Below, in pieces: positions 36,172-46,411 of a DNA stretch of 64,000 bases. The position numbers and the translations under genes are program-made. The notes under the pieces are model-generated. The model was given only the letters and a program-made list of their open reading frames with translations. It searched no databases and was not told the origin of the DNA. The stretch comes from Pseudomonas azotoformans (GTDB taxonomy: Bacteria; Pseudomonadota; Gammaproteobacteria; Pseudomonadales; Pseudomonadaceae), in the NCBI RefSeq assembly GCF_900103345.1, contig NZ_LT629702.1:6663287-6727286 (forward strand), in the 5' to 3' direction. The stretch's first letter is position 1; each line of letters opens with the position of its first letter.

Positions 36172-36238
36172 CATCGGGGGCAAGCCCCCTCCCACATTGG
36201 TACTGCATTGACCTGTGGGAGGGGGCTTGCCCCCGATA
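36172..36238. repeat. REP pair
   Basis: ATCGGGGGCAAGCCCCCTCC and GGAGGGGGCTTGCCCCCGAT are inverted about 27 bases apart, between converging genes. Confidence 0.93.
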
Positions 36239-36244
36239 GCGGTT

Positions 36245-37798
36245 TTAGACCTTGCGCACCCGCAGGCAGCGCCACAAGGCTGCCGTCATGAGCAGGCTCA
36301 CTACCGCCCAACCCCAAGCCTGCTGGTTCAACAACCCCTCACGGTACAGCTGCGGCGCAATACCCGCACCGATGATGAAGGCCAGCAATGCAATCTCCCG
36401 ACGCGGCCCGGTTACCGGGCGTACCAGGTACACCAGGGCCGGCAGTACCAACGCGGCGCTGGGGAAGCTGCGGTAGCGTGGATCAAACACCAGCGCAAGC
36501 ATCATCACCGCCCCCGCAAAACCGGCAATCGCCACCAGCCAGCCTGCGCGTTTTTCCAACCAGCTATATGCGCATAAGCGCCAACCTTGCCGTGCGCTCA
36601 AGGCCAAGGCGGCATGGCTCAGCACCAGCAGGTTCAACACCACCAGCAAGCCTGCCCACACCCATTCATCGTTGAGCCGCGCAGTGACACGCGTCAGCTC
36701 GGCCCAGGTGCCGATGGAGCAGGCTGCCACGGCACCCAGCAGTGGCAGGGCGATGGCGGCCCGCACACTGCGCACGCGACCACCCAGCACCAGAGTGCCT
36801 AGCAGGATGATTCCGCCTACACCCAGCCATAGCGGCCAGTACGGCACATTGGTTACAGGCCCGGCGAGGATGCCCTTGTCCTGGCGATTTGCATCGAACA
36901 GGCCCCAGTAACCGCCCACGGCGCCTTCGCTTGCGCGCTTCCATGGTTGGTCAAAGGCTTCGATCAGGTTGTAGCGCCAGCCATTCGCCTCGGCCATGGC
37001 CACGAAACCCCGCATGAACCTGGCTTCGTTGACCCGGCTCGGTACGGCGGTTTCGCGCTGGCGGCCTTCGCTGGGCCAGCCGGTTTCACCGATGAGGATG
37101 TCCTTGGGCGCGAATTTGTTGCCGAAGGTCTGGCGCACATCACCTACGTGCTTGAGTGCCTGGTCGATGCCGGAAGGGTCATCTTCCCAGTAGGGCAGCA
37201 GGTGGATGGTCAGGAAGTCCACGGCCGGCGCGATTTCCGGGTGTTGCAGCCAGAACTCCCACACGTCTGCGTAGGTCACCGGCTGCTTGATCCGGCTTTT
37301 GACGGTCTGGATCAGCGTCACCAGCTGTTTGGCGGTGACTTCCTTGCGCAGCAACGCTTCGTTGCCGACGATCACCGAGGTCACCACGTCAGGGTTGGCG
37401 TTTGCCGCCGTGATCAATTCTTCGATTTCTTTCTCGGTCGCCACCGGGTCACTGCTGACCCAGGCGCCGGCCATCACCTTCAGCCCATGCTTGCGTGCCA
37501 TCTCCGGCAAGGCTTCCAGGCCGGTCATGGAGTAGGTCCGAATGCATTCGAAGCGGGTGGCCAGCAGGGCCAGGTCGGCGTCCATGCGTTCCGGGCGCAG
37601 TGTGAACGGTTGGTCGAACGGGGATTGGTCTTTATCGAACGGTGTGTAGGACGCGCATTGCATCTTGTGTGTGGCACTGGCGACATCGGGCAGTAACACG
37701 GGCCGGCCGAGGCCATACCAGTAACCGATCAGGGCCAGCAGGCCGAGGAGCAAGGCGCAGAAATAGGGCAGGGCAGGGAAGCGGGCAGTCGCAGGCAT
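36245..37798 (-). CDS. GH17-like membrane protein (beta-glucan related)
   Basis: About 517 residues: one N-terminal membrane segment, a periplasmic glycoside hydrolase family 17-like domain (about residues 45-325), then six or more membrane segments. The GH17 catalytic glutamates are visible in VGNEAL (acid/base) and GETGWPS (nucleophile). GH17-membrane proteins in Gram-negative bacteria act in periplasmic beta-glucan synthesis or remodelling. The ATG at 37796-37798 (MPATARFPAL) is used; ATGs at 37831 or 37882 in frame are possible. It ends 7 bases from a REP pair. Confidence 0.85.
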   Translation of the reverse strand: MPATARFPALPYFCALLLGLLALIGYWYGLGRPVLLPDVASATHKMQCASYTPFDKDQSPFDQPFTLRPERMDADLALLATRFECIRTYSMTGLEALPEMARKHGLKVMAGAWVSSDPVATEKEIEELITAANANPDVVTSVIVGNEALLRKEVTAKQLVTLIQTVKSRIKQPVTYADVWEFWLQHPEIAPAVDFLTIHLLPYWEDDPSGIDQALKHVGDVRQTFGNKFAPKDILIGETGWPSEGRQRETAVPSRVNEARFMRGFVAMAEANGWRYNLIEAFDQPWKRASEGAVGGYWGLFDANRQDKGILAGPVTNVPYWPLWLGVGGIILLGTLVLGGRVRSVRAAIALPLLGAVAACSIGTWAELTRVTARLNDEWVWAGLLVVLNLLVLSHAALALSARQGWRLCAYSWLEKRAGWLVAIAGFAGAVMMLALVFDPRYRSFPSAALVLPALVYLVRPVTGPRREIALLAFIIGAGIAPQLYREGLLNQQAWGWAVVSLLMTAALWRCLRVRKV

Positions 37799-38130
37799 GG
37801 TCGGCTTATCTGGGGGAGCAAAGGCGCGCATCTTACCCGGATTTGGGCCGTCCCAGTGGGGCAGCATAATTTTGACATGCAAAGTTCGGGCGGGATTTTG
37901 GCGTCAAGTCCTATAAAGCGTCCTGCTGGCTATGTGATGTCGTTTCTTGCTTGTATGAGGTCGCTGACAGAGCAGGTCGAAGGACGCGGCAGGTTGATGA
38001 TCGAAGTGTCAGCACTCCACTGATGCCGCAGACACCGGATCGATGCGCGTGACGGAGGCGCGGTGCACCACATAACAACAGGTTGACGTCGCTCGGCATC
38101 CGTCGGGCGCAGCACTTTCGGGGAAGTACG
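37799..38130. other. Divergent intergenic region
   Basis: About 330 bases between the GH17-like gene and the betaine-type binding protein. It contains the alternative in-frame starts of the GH17 gene (37831, 37882). I see no RNA gene, repeat or convincing operator in it; it should hold both promoters. Confidence 0.5.
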
Positions 38131-38982
38131 ATGAAGATGCGACGACTCTTGGGCGCAGCTGCCACTCTGGTAGTTGCGATGAGCTCCACACTGGCCAGCG
38201 CCGACAGCAAAACCCTGAGCATCGGCTATGTGGACGGCTGGTCCGACAGCGTTGCTACCACGCATGTGGCGGCAGAGGTGATCAAGGCCAAGCTCGGTTA
38301 TGACGTGAAACTGCAAGCGGTCGCCACCGGGATCATGTGGCAGGGCGTGGCCACAGGCAAGCTCGACGCCATGCTGTCCGCCTGGTTGCCGGTGACCCAC
38401 GGCGAGTACTGGGCCAAAAACAAGGACAAGGTGGTCGACTACGGCCCCAACTTCAAGGATGCGAAGATCGGCCTGATCGTGCCGGAGTACGTCAAGGCCA
38501 AGTCCATCGAAGACCTCAAGACCGACACCACCTTCAAGAACAAGATCGTCGGGATCGACGCCGGTTCAGGCGTGATGCTCAAGACCGACGAAGCCATCAA
38601 GCAGTACGGCCTCGACTACAAGCTGCAAGCCAGCTCGGGTGCGGCGATGATTGCCGAGCTGACGCGTGCCGAAGACAAGCAGGAATCCATCGCGGTCACC
38701 GGTTGGGTGCCACACTGGATGTTTGCCAAGTGGAAACTGCGTTTCCTGGACGATCCAAAAGGGATTTATGGTGCTGCTGAAACCGTCAACAGCATCGGCA
38801 GCAAGGGCCTGGAGAAGAAAGCGCCGGAAGTCGCAGCGTTCCTGAAGAAATTCCAGTGGGCCTCCAAGGACGAAATCGGCGAAGTCATGCTGGCTATTCA
38901 AGAGGGCGCCAAGCCTGATGCAGCGGCCAAGGATTGGGTTGCCAAGCACCCTGAGCGTGTAGCCGAATGGACCGGTAAATAA
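38131..38982 (+). CDS. Glycine-betaine/choline-type ABC substrate-binding protein (orphan)
   Basis: A 283-residue periplasmic binding protein of the OpuAC family. The signal peptide runs to TLASA; the mature part opens KTLSIGYVDGWSDSVATTH, and aromatic residues likely to cage a quaternary amine are in WSDS, MLSAWLPVTHGEYW and VTGWVPHWMF. No permease or ATPase gene is near. In Pseudomonas, single binding proteins of this type (BetX, CaiX) share the CbcWV transporter, so this may be one. The ATG at 38131 has GGGAAG upstream and places the signal peptide correctly. Confidence 0.87.
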   Translation: MKMRRLLGAAATLVVAMSSTLASADSKTLSIGYVDGWSDSVATTHVAAEVIKAKLGYDVKLQAVATGIMWQGVATGKLDAMLSAWLPVTHGEYWAKNKDKVVDYGPNFKDAKIGLIVPEYVKAKSIEDLKTDTTFKNKIVGIDAGSGVMLKTDEAIKQYGLDYKLQASSGAAMIAELTRAEDKQESIAVTGWVPHWMFAKWKLRFLDDPKGIYGAAETVNSIGSKGLEKKAPEVAAFLKKFQWASKDEIGEVMLAIQEGAKPDAAAKDWVAKHPERVAEWTGK

Positions 38983-39000
38983 GACTACAGCTACATCCCT

Positions 39001-39090
39001 TGTGGGAGGGGGCTTGCCCCCGATGGCAATCTGTCAGCTATCGATGTACTGGCTGACACACTGCTATCGGGGGCAAGCCCCCTCCCACAT
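39001..39090. repeat. REP pair
   Basis: TGTGGGAGGGGGCTTGCCCC and GGGGGCAAGCCCCCTCCCACA are inverted about 45 bases apart, 18 bases after the binding-protein stop; the inner sequence also has a weaker TGTCAG/CTGACA palindrome. Confidence 0.93.
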
Positions 39091-39202
39091 TAGTTTTGCC
39101 TCCTGCAAATCTTCCTGCGCCCCCGCAAACCCTCGCTACACTCGATCTAAGACTAAGGTCGTCTGGAACCTGTTCCGCAGCCGCATACAGTGGATACGTT
39201 CC

Positions 39203-39238
39203 AATAATAAAAAAGCTGTGCTGCGAGGATAAAAACAA
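39203..39238 (+). promoter_or_regulatory. Two CA motifs (possible Hfq/Crc site) before yjcH
   Basis: AATAATAA at 39203-39210 and AAAAACAA at 39231-39238 both fit AAnAAnAA, the catabolite-repression motif bound by Hfq with Crc in pseudomonads. The second overlaps the yjcH start codon and follows GAGGA, a place where binding would block translation. Confidence 0.55.
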
Positions 39239-39549
39239 TGAACGACAGCATTTACCTCTCGATTCAAAACAGCCCGCGTTTCAAGGAGCTGGTGAGAAAA
39301 AGGGAAAGGTTCGCCTGGATTCTCTCGGCGATCATGCTAGGGCTTTACTCCGCTTTCATCCTGTTGATCGCCTACGGGCCACAAGTACTGGGGGCCAAGC
39401 TCAGCCCCGGTTCGTCGATTACCTGGGGCATTCCCCTGGGAGTCGGGCTGATTGTGTCTGCCTTCATCCTGACCGGCATCTACGTGCGCCGGGCCAATGG
39501 CGAGTTTGACGACCTGAACAATGCGATTCTCAAGGAGGCTGCGCAATGA
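39238..39549 (+). CDS. yjcH: DUF485 membrane protein YjcH
   Basis: A 103-residue inner-membrane protein with two hydrophobic segments (about residues 25-48 and 60-85). DUF485 proteins are encoded directly before ActP-type acetate symporters and probably help their function; the exact role is unknown. The ATG at 39238 follows GCGAGGA. The stop overlaps the actP start (ATGA). Confidence 0.92.
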   Translation: MNDSIYLSIQNSPRFKELVRKRERFAWILSAIMLGLYSAFILLIAYGPQVLGAKLSPGSSITWGIPLGVGLIVSAFILTGIYVRRANGEFDDLNNAILKEAAQ

Positions 39550-41204
39550 TCGGTCGTCTACTGGCAATATTCGGCGCTTCACTCTTTGCTCCGGCCGTCT
39601 GGGCGGCAGACGCATTGACCGGTGAAGTGCACAAGCAGCCCCTGAACATATCGGCCATCGTGATGTTTATCGCGTTTGTCGGTGCGACCCTGTGCATCAC
39701 CTACTGGGCCTCCAAGCGCAACAAATCGGCAGCTGACTACTATGCGGCCGGCGGCAAGATCACCGGTTTCCAGAACGGCCTGGCAATTGCCGGCGACTAT
39801 ATGTCGGCGGCGTCCTTCCTGGGGATTTCCGCACTGGTCTATACCTCCGGTTATGACGGCCTGATCTACTCGATCGGCTTCCTGGTGGGCTGGCCGATCA
39901 TTCTGTTCCTGATCGCCGAGCGCCTGCGTAACCTGGGCAAGTACACTTTTGCCGACGTGGCGTCCTATCGCCTGGGCCAGACCCAGATCCGCAGCCTCTC
40001 GGCCTGTGGCTCGCTGGTGGTGGTGGCGTTCTACCTGATCGCGCAGATGGTGGGCGCGGGCAAGCTGATCCAGCTGTTGTTCGGCCTGGATTACCACGTA
40101 GCGGTGATCCTGGTGGGTATCCTGATGTGCATGTACGTGCTGTTCGGCGGCATGCTGGCGACCACCTGGGTGCAGATCATCAAGGCGGTGCTGTTGCTGT
40201 CCGGTGCCTCGTTCATGGCGCTGATGGTAATGAAGCACGTCAACTTCGACTTTAACGCGCTGTTCTCTGAGGCGATCAAGGTTCACCCTAAAGGTGAAGC
40301 GATCATGAGCCCCGGCGGGCTGGTGAAAGACCCGATCTCGGCATTCTCCCTGGGCCTGGCACTGATGTTCGGTACCGCCGGCCTGCCGCACATCCTGATG
40401 CGCTTCTTCACCGTGAGCGACGCCAAGGAAGCGCGCAAGAGCGTGCTGTATGCAACTGGCTTTATCGGCTACTTCTACATCCTGACCTTCATCATCGGCT
40501 TCGGCGCGATCCTGCTGGTGAGCACCAACCCGGCGTTCAAGGATGCGGCTGGCGCCTTGCTCGGCGGTAACAACATGGCGGCAGTGCACCTGGCCAACGC
40601 AGTGGGTGGCAGTATCTTCCTGGGCTTCATCTCGGCCGTGGCCTTTGCCACCATCCTCGCGGTGGTTGCCGGCTTGACCCTGGCCGGTGCGTCGGCGGTG
40701 TCCCATGACCTGTATGCCAGTGTGATCAAGAAAGGCAAGGCCAACGATAAGGATGAGATTCGCGTCTCGAAGATCACCACCATCGCGTTGGGCGTATTGG
40801 CAATCGGTCTGGGTATCCTGTTCGAAAGCCAGAACATCGCGTTCATGGTCGGCCTGGCGTTCTCCATTGCCGCCAGCTGTAACTTCCCGGTGCTGCTGCT
40901 TTCCATGTACTGGAAAAACCTCACCACCCGTGGCGCGATGATCGGCGGCTGGCTGGGCCTGGTCAGTGCGGTTGGTCTGATGATCCTGGGTCCAACCATC
41001 TGGGTATCGATCCTGCACCACGAAAAAGCCATCTTCCCGTACGAATACCCGGCGCTGTTCTCGATGATCATTGCGTTCGTCGGCATCTGGTTCTTCTCCA
41101 TCACCGACAAGTCGGCGGCGGCAGAGAAAGAGCGTGCGCTGTACTTCCCGCAGTTTGTGCGTTCGCAGACTGGCCTGGGGGCGAGTGGGGCGGTGAATCA
41201 CTAA
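39546..41204 (+). CDS. actP: Cation/acetate symporter ActP
   Basis: A sodium:solute symporter of 552 residues importing acetate and glycolate-like monocarboxylates. A signal-like first helix ([18 protein letters not shown]) is followed by about 13 membrane segments. Family stretches include [29 protein letters not shown] and [15 protein letters not shown]. It has AAGGAGG before the ATG, overlaps yjcH and is followed by a terminator-like hairpin. The pair forms a two-gene acetate uptake operon. Confidence 0.95.
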   Translation: MIGRLLAIFGASLFAPAVWAADALTGEVHKQPLNISAIVMFIAFVGATLCITYWASKRNKSAADYYAAGGKITGFQNGLAIAGDYMSAASFLGISALVYTSGYDGLIYSIGFLVGWPIILFLIAERLRNLGKYTFADVASYRLGQTQIRSLSACGSLVVVAFYLIAQMVGAGKLIQLLFGLDYHVAVILVGILMCMYVLFGGMLATTWVQIIKAVLLLSGASFMALMVMKHVNFDFNALFSEAIKVHPKGEAIMSPGGLVKDPISAFSLGLALMFGTAGLPHILMRFFTVSDAKEARKSVLYATGFIGYFYILTFIIGFGAILLVSTNPAFKDAAGALLGGNNMAAVHLANAVGGSIFLGFISAVAFATILAVVAGLTLAGASAVSHDLYASVIKKGKANDKDEIRVSKITTIALGVLAIGLGILFESQNIAFMVGLAFSIAASCNFPVLLLSMYWKNLTTRGAMIGGWLGLVSAVGLMILGPTIWVSILHHEKAIFPYEYPALFSMIIAFVGIWFFSITDKSAAAEKERALYFPQFVRSQTGLGASGAVNH

Positions 41205-41224
41205 GGTTGTAGCTGGATAGAGAA

Positions 41225-41256
41225 ATGCCCCGGTCGAAAGGCTGGGGTATTTTTTT
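41225..41256 (+). terminator. Terminator after actP
   Basis: ATGCCCC (41225-41231) pairs with GGGGTAT (41244-41250) and is followed by a run of T residues. Confidence 0.75.
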
Positions 41257-41288
41257 GTCTGGGGTTCTGCGTTATGGGTACTCGCGTC

Positions 41289-41378
41289 ATCGGGGGCAAG
41301 CCCCCTCCCACATTTGACTGTATTCACAAATAGACATGTGTAAACCGAGCCCGGTGTGGGAGGGGGCTTGCCCCCGAT
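41289..41378. repeat. REP pair
   Basis: CATCGGGGGCAAGCCCCCTC and GGAGGGGGCTTGCCCCCGAT are inverted about 45 bases apart, between the converging actP and gltA genes. Confidence 0.92.
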
Positions 41379-41402
41379 TGCGGTCGACCAGTCGTCACGA
41401 AC

Positions 41403-41433
41403 AAAAACGGCCTCCACTAGGGGAGGCCGTTTT
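41403..41433 (-). terminator. gltA terminator
   Basis: AAAAACGGCCTCC and GGAGGCCGTTTT pair around ACTAGG. Read on the minus strand it ends in a T-run after the gltA stop. Confidence 0.88.
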
Positions 41434-41452
41434 CGGTGCAGCTAAGCGATGC

Positions 41453-42742
41453 TTACTTGCGATCTTCCAGCTGGGTGATGTCACGCGACTCGTAGCCGGT
41501 GTACAGCTGGCGCGGGCGGCCAATCTTGTACGGGCTGGAGAGCATTTCTTTCCAGTGGGAGATCCAGCCCACGGTCCGCGCCAGGGCGAAGATCACGGTG
41601 AACATGCTGGTTGGAATGCCGATCGCCTTGAGGATGATCCCCGAGTAGAAGTCGACGTTCGGGTACAGCGAGCGTTCGATGAAGTACGGGTCGGTCAGGG
41701 CGATCTCTTCCAGGCGCATGGCCAGTTCGAGTTGCGGATCGTTCTTGATGCCCAGTTCCTTCAACACTTCGTCGCAGGTCTGCTTCATCACGGTGGCACG
41801 CGGGTCGCGGTTCTTGTAGACGCGGTGACCGAAGCCCATCAGCTTGAACGGATCGTTCTTGTCCTTGGCCTTGGCGATGAATTTGTCGATGTTCGAGACA
41901 TCGCCGATTTCATCGAGCATGGTCAGCACGGCTTCGTTCGCACCGCCGTGGGCAGGGCCCCACAGTGCGGCGATACCGGCGGCAATACAGGCGAACGGGT
42001 TGGCACCCGAAGAGCCGGCCAGACGCACGGTAGAGGTGGAGGCGTTCTGCTCGTGGTCGGCGTGGAGGATAAAGATCCGGTCCATGGCCTTGGCCAGTGT
42101 CGGGCTGATCGGTTTGATCTCGCACGGCGTGTTGAACATCATGTGCAGGAAGTTTTCCGCATACGTCAGGTCGTTGCGCGGGTACATCATGGGTTGGCCC
42201 ATGGAGTACTTGTAAACCATTGCGGCCAGGGTCGGCATCTTGGCAACCAGGCGGATCGCGGAGATTTCGCGATGCTGCGGGTTATTGATGTCGAGAGAGT
42301 CGTGATAGAAGGCCGACAGGGCGCCGACCACGCCGCACATGACCGCCATCGGGTGGGCGTCGCGACGGAAGCCGTTGAAGAAGGTCTTCAACTGCTCGTG
42401 AACCATGGTGTGGTTCTTCACGGTACTGACGAACTGGGCTTTTTGCTCGGCTGTTGGCAATTCGCCATTTAGCAGCAGGTAGCAGGTTTCCAGGTAGTCC
42501 GACTTCTCGGCTAGTTGCTCGATCGGGTAGCCGCGATGCAGCAAAATGCCATTATCACCATCGATATAGGTGATCTTCGACTCGCAAGAGGCGGTCGACA
42601 TGAAGCCTGGGTCGAATGTGAAACGGCCCGTGGCCGTCAGGCCCCGTACGTCGATAACATCGGGACCAACGGTGCCGGTTAAAATGGGCAGCTCGACGGG
42701 GGCTGCGCCCTCGATGATCAACTGCGCTTTTTTGTCAGCCAT
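41453..42742 (-). CDS. gltA: Citrate synthase
   Basis: Forms citrate from oxaloacetate and acetyl-CoA, the entry step of the TCA cycle. It has 429 residues, the type II hexameric form, with a His-containing [12 protein letters not shown] and the active-site [20 protein letters not shown] stands just before the ATG. It is transcribed away from the sdh operon across a 364-base control region, the standard Pseudomonas arrangement. A sigma70-like promoter is visible 60-85 bases upstream. Confidence 0.97.
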   Translation of the reverse strand: MADKKAQLIIEGAAPVELPILTGTVGPDVIDVRGLTATGRFTFDPGFMSTASCESKITYIDGDNGILLHRGYPIEQLAEKSDYLETCYLLLNGELPTAEQKAQFVSTVKNHTMVHEQLKTFFNGFRRDAHPMAVMCGVVGALSAFYHDSLDINNPQHREISAIRLVAKMPTLAAMVYKYSMGQPMMYPRNDLTYAENFLHMMFNTPCEIKPISPTLAKAMDRIFILHADHEQNASTSTVRLAGSSGANPFACIAAGIAALWGPAHGGANEAVLTMLDEIGDVSNIDKFIAKAKDKNDPFKLMGFGHRVYKNRDPRATVMKQTCDEVLKELGIKNDPQLELAMRLEEIALTDPYFIERSLYPNVDFYSGIILKAIGIPTSMFTVIFALARTVGWISHWKEMLSSPYKIGRPRQLYTGYESRDITQLEDRK

Positions 42743-42800
42743 GTGGCCTCCTATTTATGCTTCAAATCATCAGACAGACCCCCCACGCAGGGCCCGCACC

Positions 42801-42828
42801 ACTATATTGATATAAATCCAGATGTCAA
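42801..42828 (-). promoter_or_regulatory. Sigma70 promoter of gltA
   Basis: On the minus strand, TTGACA (42823-42828) and TATAGT (42801-42806) are 16 bases apart. Both boxes are near consensus. Confidence 0.75.
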
Positions 42829-42942
42829 TTTGCCTAAAGTCTTGCGCCAGAAGGCTTTAACCGTACTTTTTCCTCGAAATTGGCTGCCATTTACGCCTTT
42901 TATTCCCCCAGCGCAATCCGCTATTAGGGTGAGGAGTGCGCG

Positions 42943-42971
42943 TTGTCATTAGTAACCTAACTGTCTATACT
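42943..42971 (+). promoter_or_regulatory. Sigma70 promoter of the sdh operon
   Basis: TTGTCA (42943-42948) and TATACT (42966-42971) are separated by 17 bases. The start point would be about 43978 minus 1 kb, that is near 42978, some 130 bases before sdhC. Confidence 0.75.
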
Positions 42972-43106
42972 CGGCCACCGACCGCCAAGGGCTTTTGGGC
43001 TTGCTTTCATTGGGGGTCGCACTCCCTGGGTGGTGCTTACCTGACCAGTGCACTCCCCAACAACTTTGCCCTGATTGTTAGGGGCTCTTCAGTGTGAAAA
43101 AAAGCC

Positions 43107-43481
43107 GTGAATAGCCAACGACCTGTAAACCTAGACCTAAGGACCATCAAACTCCCCATCACCGGCGTTACGTCGTTCCTGCACCGTGTTTCCGGCATCA
43201 TCCTGTTCCTGGGCTTGGGCATCATGCTTTATGCATTGAGCAAATCCCTGGGTTCCGAGGAAGGATACGCCGAGGTGAAGGCATGCTTGACCAGCCCGCT
43301 GGCCAAGTTCGTAGCATGGGGCCTCCTGTCTTCTCTTCTGTATCACCTGGTAGCCGGTGTGCGCCACTTGATCATGGACATGGGCATCGGTGAGACGCTG
43401 GAAGGCGGCCGCCTGGGCTCGAAAATCATCATCGCCATTTCCGTGGTGCTGATCGTTCTGGCAGGAGTTTGGATATGGTAA
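43107..43481 (+). CDS. sdhC: Succinate dehydrogenase cytochrome b556 subunit
   Basis: One of two membrane anchors of complex II; it helps bind haem b and ubiquinone. It has 124 residues with three membrane helices; the family start RPVNLDLRTIKLPITGVTSFLHRVSG is present and the haem-ligand histidine is in LYHLVAGVRHL. The start is GTG at 43107. It overlaps sdhD by 7 bases. Confidence 0.95.
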   Translation: MNSQRPVNLDLRTIKLPITGVTSFLHRVSGIILFLGLGIMLYALSKSLGSEEGYAEVKACLTSPLAKFVAWGLLSSLLYHLVAGVRHLIMDMGIGETLEGGRLGSKIIIAISVVLIVLAGVWIW

Positions 43482-43843
43482 CCAGCGTTACGAATCTGTC
43501 GCGTTCGGGCCTCTATGACTGGATGGCACAGCGTGTGTCTGCGGTCGTTCTCGCGGCTTATTTCATTTTCCTGATCGGATACCTCGTCGCAAATCCGGGC
43601 ATTGGCTATGAGCAATGGCACGGCCTGTTTTCCCACAATGCGATGCGAATCTTCAGTCTGCTGGCCCTTGTTGCCCTGGGCGCACACGCCTGGGTAGGCA
43701 TGTGGACCATCGCGACCGACTACCTGACGCCGATGGCGCTGGGCAAGTCCGCGACTGCAGTACGTTTTCTCTTCCAGGCAGTCTGCGGCGTCGCGATGTT
43801 CGCTTACTTCGTCTGGGGTGTGCAGATTCTTTGGGGTATCTGA
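43475..43843 (+). CDS. sdhD: Succinate dehydrogenase membrane anchor subunit
   Basis: The second membrane anchor of complex II, 122 residues and three helices. It opens MVTSVTNLSRSGLYDWMAQRVSA; the haem-ligand histidine is in ALGAHAWVGMWTI. The ATG at 43475 has CAGGAG 7 bases upstream and lies inside the end of sdhC. sdhA follows after 3 bases. Confidence 0.95.
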   Translation: MVTSVTNLSRSGLYDWMAQRVSAVVLAAYFIFLIGYLVANPGIGYEQWHGLFSHNAMRIFSLLALVALGAHAWVGMWTIATDYLTPMALGKSATAVRFLFQAVCGVAMFAYFVWGVQILWGI

Positions 43844-43846
43844 TTC

Positions 43847-45619
43847 ATGGCTAACATTCCAACTATTTCATTCGACGCCATCATTATTGGTGGCGGCGGT
43901 GCTGGCATGCGCGCTGCGCTGCAGCTGGCCCAGGGCGGTCACAAGACTGCCGTGATCACCAAGGTGTTCCCGACCCGTTCCCACACCGTATCGGCCCAGG
44001 GCGGCATCACCTGCGCCATCGCGTCCGCGGACCCGAACGATGACTGGCGCTGGCACATGTACGATACCGTCAAGGGTTCCGACTACATCGGTGACCAGGA
44101 CGCTATCGAATACATGTGTCAGGAAGGCCCGGCTGCGGTGTTCGAGCTGGACCACATGGGTCTGCCGTTCTCCCGTACCGAGCAAGGTCGTATCTACCAG
44201 CGTCCGTTCGGCGGTCAGTCGAAGGATTACGGTAAGGGCGGGCAGGCTGCCCGTACCTGCGCCGCGTCCGACCGTACCGGTCACGCGCTGCTGCATACCC
44301 TTTATCAGGGCAACCTGAAAGCCGGCACTACGTTCCTGAACGAGTACTACGCGGTCGATCTGGTCAAGAACGCACAAGGCGAGTTCGTCGGTGTGATCGC
44401 GATCTGCATCGAAACCGGCGAAACCACCTACATCCGCGCCAAGGCTACCGTGCTGGCGACCGGCGGTGCAGGTCGTATCTACGCGTCCACCACCAATGCC
44501 CTGATCAACACCGGTGACGGCGTCGGCATGGCACTGCGTGCAGGCGTTCCGGTACAAGACATCGAAATGTGGCAGTTCCACCCGACTGGTATCGCCGGCG
44601 CCGGTGTACTGGTGACCGAAGGTTGCCGTGGTGAAGGTGGTTACCTGATCAACAAGCACGGCGAGCGTTTCATGGAGCGTTATGCGCCGAACGCGAAAGA
44701 CCTGGCCGGTCGTGACGTTGTGGCTCGTTCGATGGTTAAAGAGATCATCGCCGGCAACGGCTGTGGCCCGAATGGCGACCACGTACTGCTGAAGCTCGAT
44801 CACCTGGGTGAAGAAGTACTGCACAGCCGCCTGCCAGGTATCTGCGAGCTGTCCAAGACGTTTGCTCACGTTGACCCGGTAGTTGCCCCGGTTCCGGTTG
44901 TTCCGACTTGCCACTATATGATGGGCGGCGTGCCGACCAACATCCATGGCCAGGCGATCACCCAGAACGCTGAAGGCCAGGATGAAATCATCCACGGTCT
45001 GTTCGCCGTAGGCGAAGTGGCCTGCGTATCGGTTCACGGTGCCAACCGCCTGGGCGGCAACTCGCTGCTCGACCTGGTGGTCTTCGGCCGTGCTGCTGGC
45101 CTGCACCTGGAAAAAGCGCTGACCGACGGCATCGAATACGATGACGCCACCGACGCCAACATTGAGGCTGCACTGGCCCGTCTGAACGCTCTGAACGAGC
45201 GCACTGATGGCGAAGACGTGGCAACCCTGCGTCGCGAGCTGCAAAGCTGCATGCAGAACTACTTCGGTGTGTTCCGTACCGGCGAATACATGCAGAAGGG
45301 TATTGCCCAGCTGGCCGATCTGCGCAAGCGTATCGCCAACGTCAAGATCAACGATAAGAGCCAGGCGTTCAACACCGCTCGTATCGAAGCCCTTGAGCTG
45401 CAGAACCTGCTGGAAGTGGCCGAAGCGACTGCAATCGCTGCCGAGGTTCGTAAGGAATCCCGTGGTGCCCACGCCCGTGAAGACTTTGAAGATCGCGACG
45501 ACGAAAACTGGTTGTGCCACACCCTGTACTTCCCGGGTGACAAGCGCGTGACCAAGCGTGCCGTGAACTTCTCGCCGAAGACGGTTCCGACGTTTGAACC
45601 GAAGATTCGGACTTACTAA
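43847..45619 (+). CDS. sdhA: Succinate dehydrogenase flavoprotein subunit
   Basis: Oxidises succinate to fumarate with covalently bound FAD and passes electrons to SdhB. It has 590 residues: FAD-binding [13 protein letters not shown] at the N-terminus, flavin-attachment histidine in [12 protein letters not shown], substrate motif with HPTGIAG, and active-site [10 protein letters not shown]. Full length and in the standard sdhCDAB order; sdhB starts 11 bases later. Confidence 0.97.
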   Translation: MANIPTISFDAIIIGGGGAGMRAALQLAQGGHKTAVITKVFPTRSHTVSAQGGITCAIASADPNDDWRWHMYDTVKGSDYIGDQDAIEYMCQEGPAAVFELDHMGLPFSRTEQGRIYQRPFGGQSKDYGKGGQAARTCAASDRTGHALLHTLYQGNLKAGTTFLNEYYAVDLVKNAQGEFVGVIAICIETGETTYIRAKATVLATGGAGRIYASTTNALINTGDGVGMALRAGVPVQDIEMWQFHPTGIAGAGVLVTEGCRGEGGYLINKHGERFMERYAPNAKDLAGRDVVARSMVKEIIAGNGCGPNGDHVLLKLDHLGEEVLHSRLPGICELSKTFAHVDPVVAPVPVVPTCHYMMGGVPTNIHGQAITQNAEGQDEIIHGLFAVGEVACVSVHGANRLGGNSLLDLVVFGRAAGLHLEKALTDGIEYDDATDANIEAALARLNALNERTDGEDVATLRRELQSCMQNYFGVFRTGEYMQKGIAQLADLRKRIANVKINDKSQAFNTARIEALELQNLLEVAEATAIAAEVRKESRGAHAREDFEDRDDENWLCHTLYFPGDKRVTKRAVNFSPKTVPTFEPKIRTY

Positions 45620-45630
45620 GGGTGGCTGCC

Positions 45631-46335
45631 ATGTTGAAAGTCAGTGTTTATCGCTACAACCCTGATCAGGACGCTGCGCCGTTCATGCAGGAATTCCAGG
45701 TCGATACCGGTGGTAAAGACCTGATGGTGCTGGATGTACTGGCACTGATCAAAGAGCAGGACGAAGGTTTCTCCTATCGTCGCTCTTGCCGTGAAGGTGT
45801 GTGCGGTTCCGACGGCATGAACATCAACGGCAAAAACGGCCTGGCGTGCATCACGCCGCTGTCCGCCGTGGTCAAAGGCAACAAGCTGATCGTTCGTCCT
45901 CTGCCAGGTTTGCCGGTTATCCGTGACCTGGTCGTCGATATGAGCATCTTCTACAAGCAATACGAGAAAGTTAAGCCGTTCCTGCAGAACGACACGCCGG
46001 CTCCGGCCATCGAGCGTCTGCAGTCCCCGGAAGAGCGCGAGAAGCTCGACGGTCTGTACGAGTGCATCCTGTGCGCTTGCTGCTCGACGTCGTGCCCGTC
46101 CTTCTGGTGGAACCCGGACAAGTTCCTGGGTCCAGCTGCTCTGCTGCAAGCGTACCGCTTCCTGGCAGACAGCCGTGACACCAAGACGTCCGAGCGTCTG
46201 GCTTCGCTGGATGACCCGTTCAGCGTATTCCGCTGCCGCGGGATCATGAACTGCGTCAACGTATGTCCCAAAGGCCTGAACCCGACTAAGGCCATTGGTC
46301 ACATCCGTAACATGCTGCTGCAGAGCGGCGTGTAA
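45631..46335 (+). CDS. sdhB: Succinate dehydrogenase iron-sulfur subunit
   Basis: Carries electrons from SdhA to quinone via three Fe-S clusters. It has 234 residues; cysteine motifs are CREGVCGSDGMNINGKNGLAC ([2Fe-2S]), CILCACCSTSCPSFWW ([4Fe-4S]) and CRGIMNCVNVCPKGLNP ([3Fe-4S]). The ATG at 45631 is used, with AAGGG upstream; a GTG at 45622 would add three residues. A hairpin terminator lies after it. Confidence 0.96.
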   Translation: MLKVSVYRYNPDQDAAPFMQEFQVDTGGKDLMVLDVLALIKEQDEGFSYRRSCREGVCGSDGMNINGKNGLACITPLSAVVKGNKLIVRPLPGLPVIRDLVVDMSIFYKQYEKVKPFLQNDTPAPAIERLQSPEEREKLDGLYECILCACCSTSCPSFWWNPDKFLGPAALLQAYRFLADSRDTKTSERLASLDDPFSVFRCRGIMNCVNVCPKGLNPTKAIGHIRNMLLQSGV

Positions 46336-46376
46336 CTGACGTTGTAGTAAAGGCAGGACCGTTGTGCCCGTAAATG

Positions 46377-46411
46377 CTACGGCGCAGGCTTCAACCGGCG
46401 CCGTAGTTTTA
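46377..46411 (+). terminator. Intrinsic terminator between sdhB and sucA
   Basis: CTACGGCGC (46377-46385) pairs with GCGCCGTAG (46398-46406), followed by TTTT. A strong 9-bp stem with a 12-base loop; probably only partial termination. Confidence 0.75.

Larger units (their letters stand above)
42743..43106. other. Divergent gltA/sdhC control region
   Basis: A 364-base region holding a leftward promoter for gltA (42801-42828) and a rightward one for sdhC (42943-42971), leaving about 130 bases of sdhC leader. A few purine-rich tracts occur before sdhC (seven A residues at 43097-43103), but no open frame or repeat is convincing. Confidence 0.7.

Noticed and set aside
39579..41417. A 612-codon open frame antisense to actP
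   Set aside because: It runs through a terminator and a REP pair, and actP is clear.
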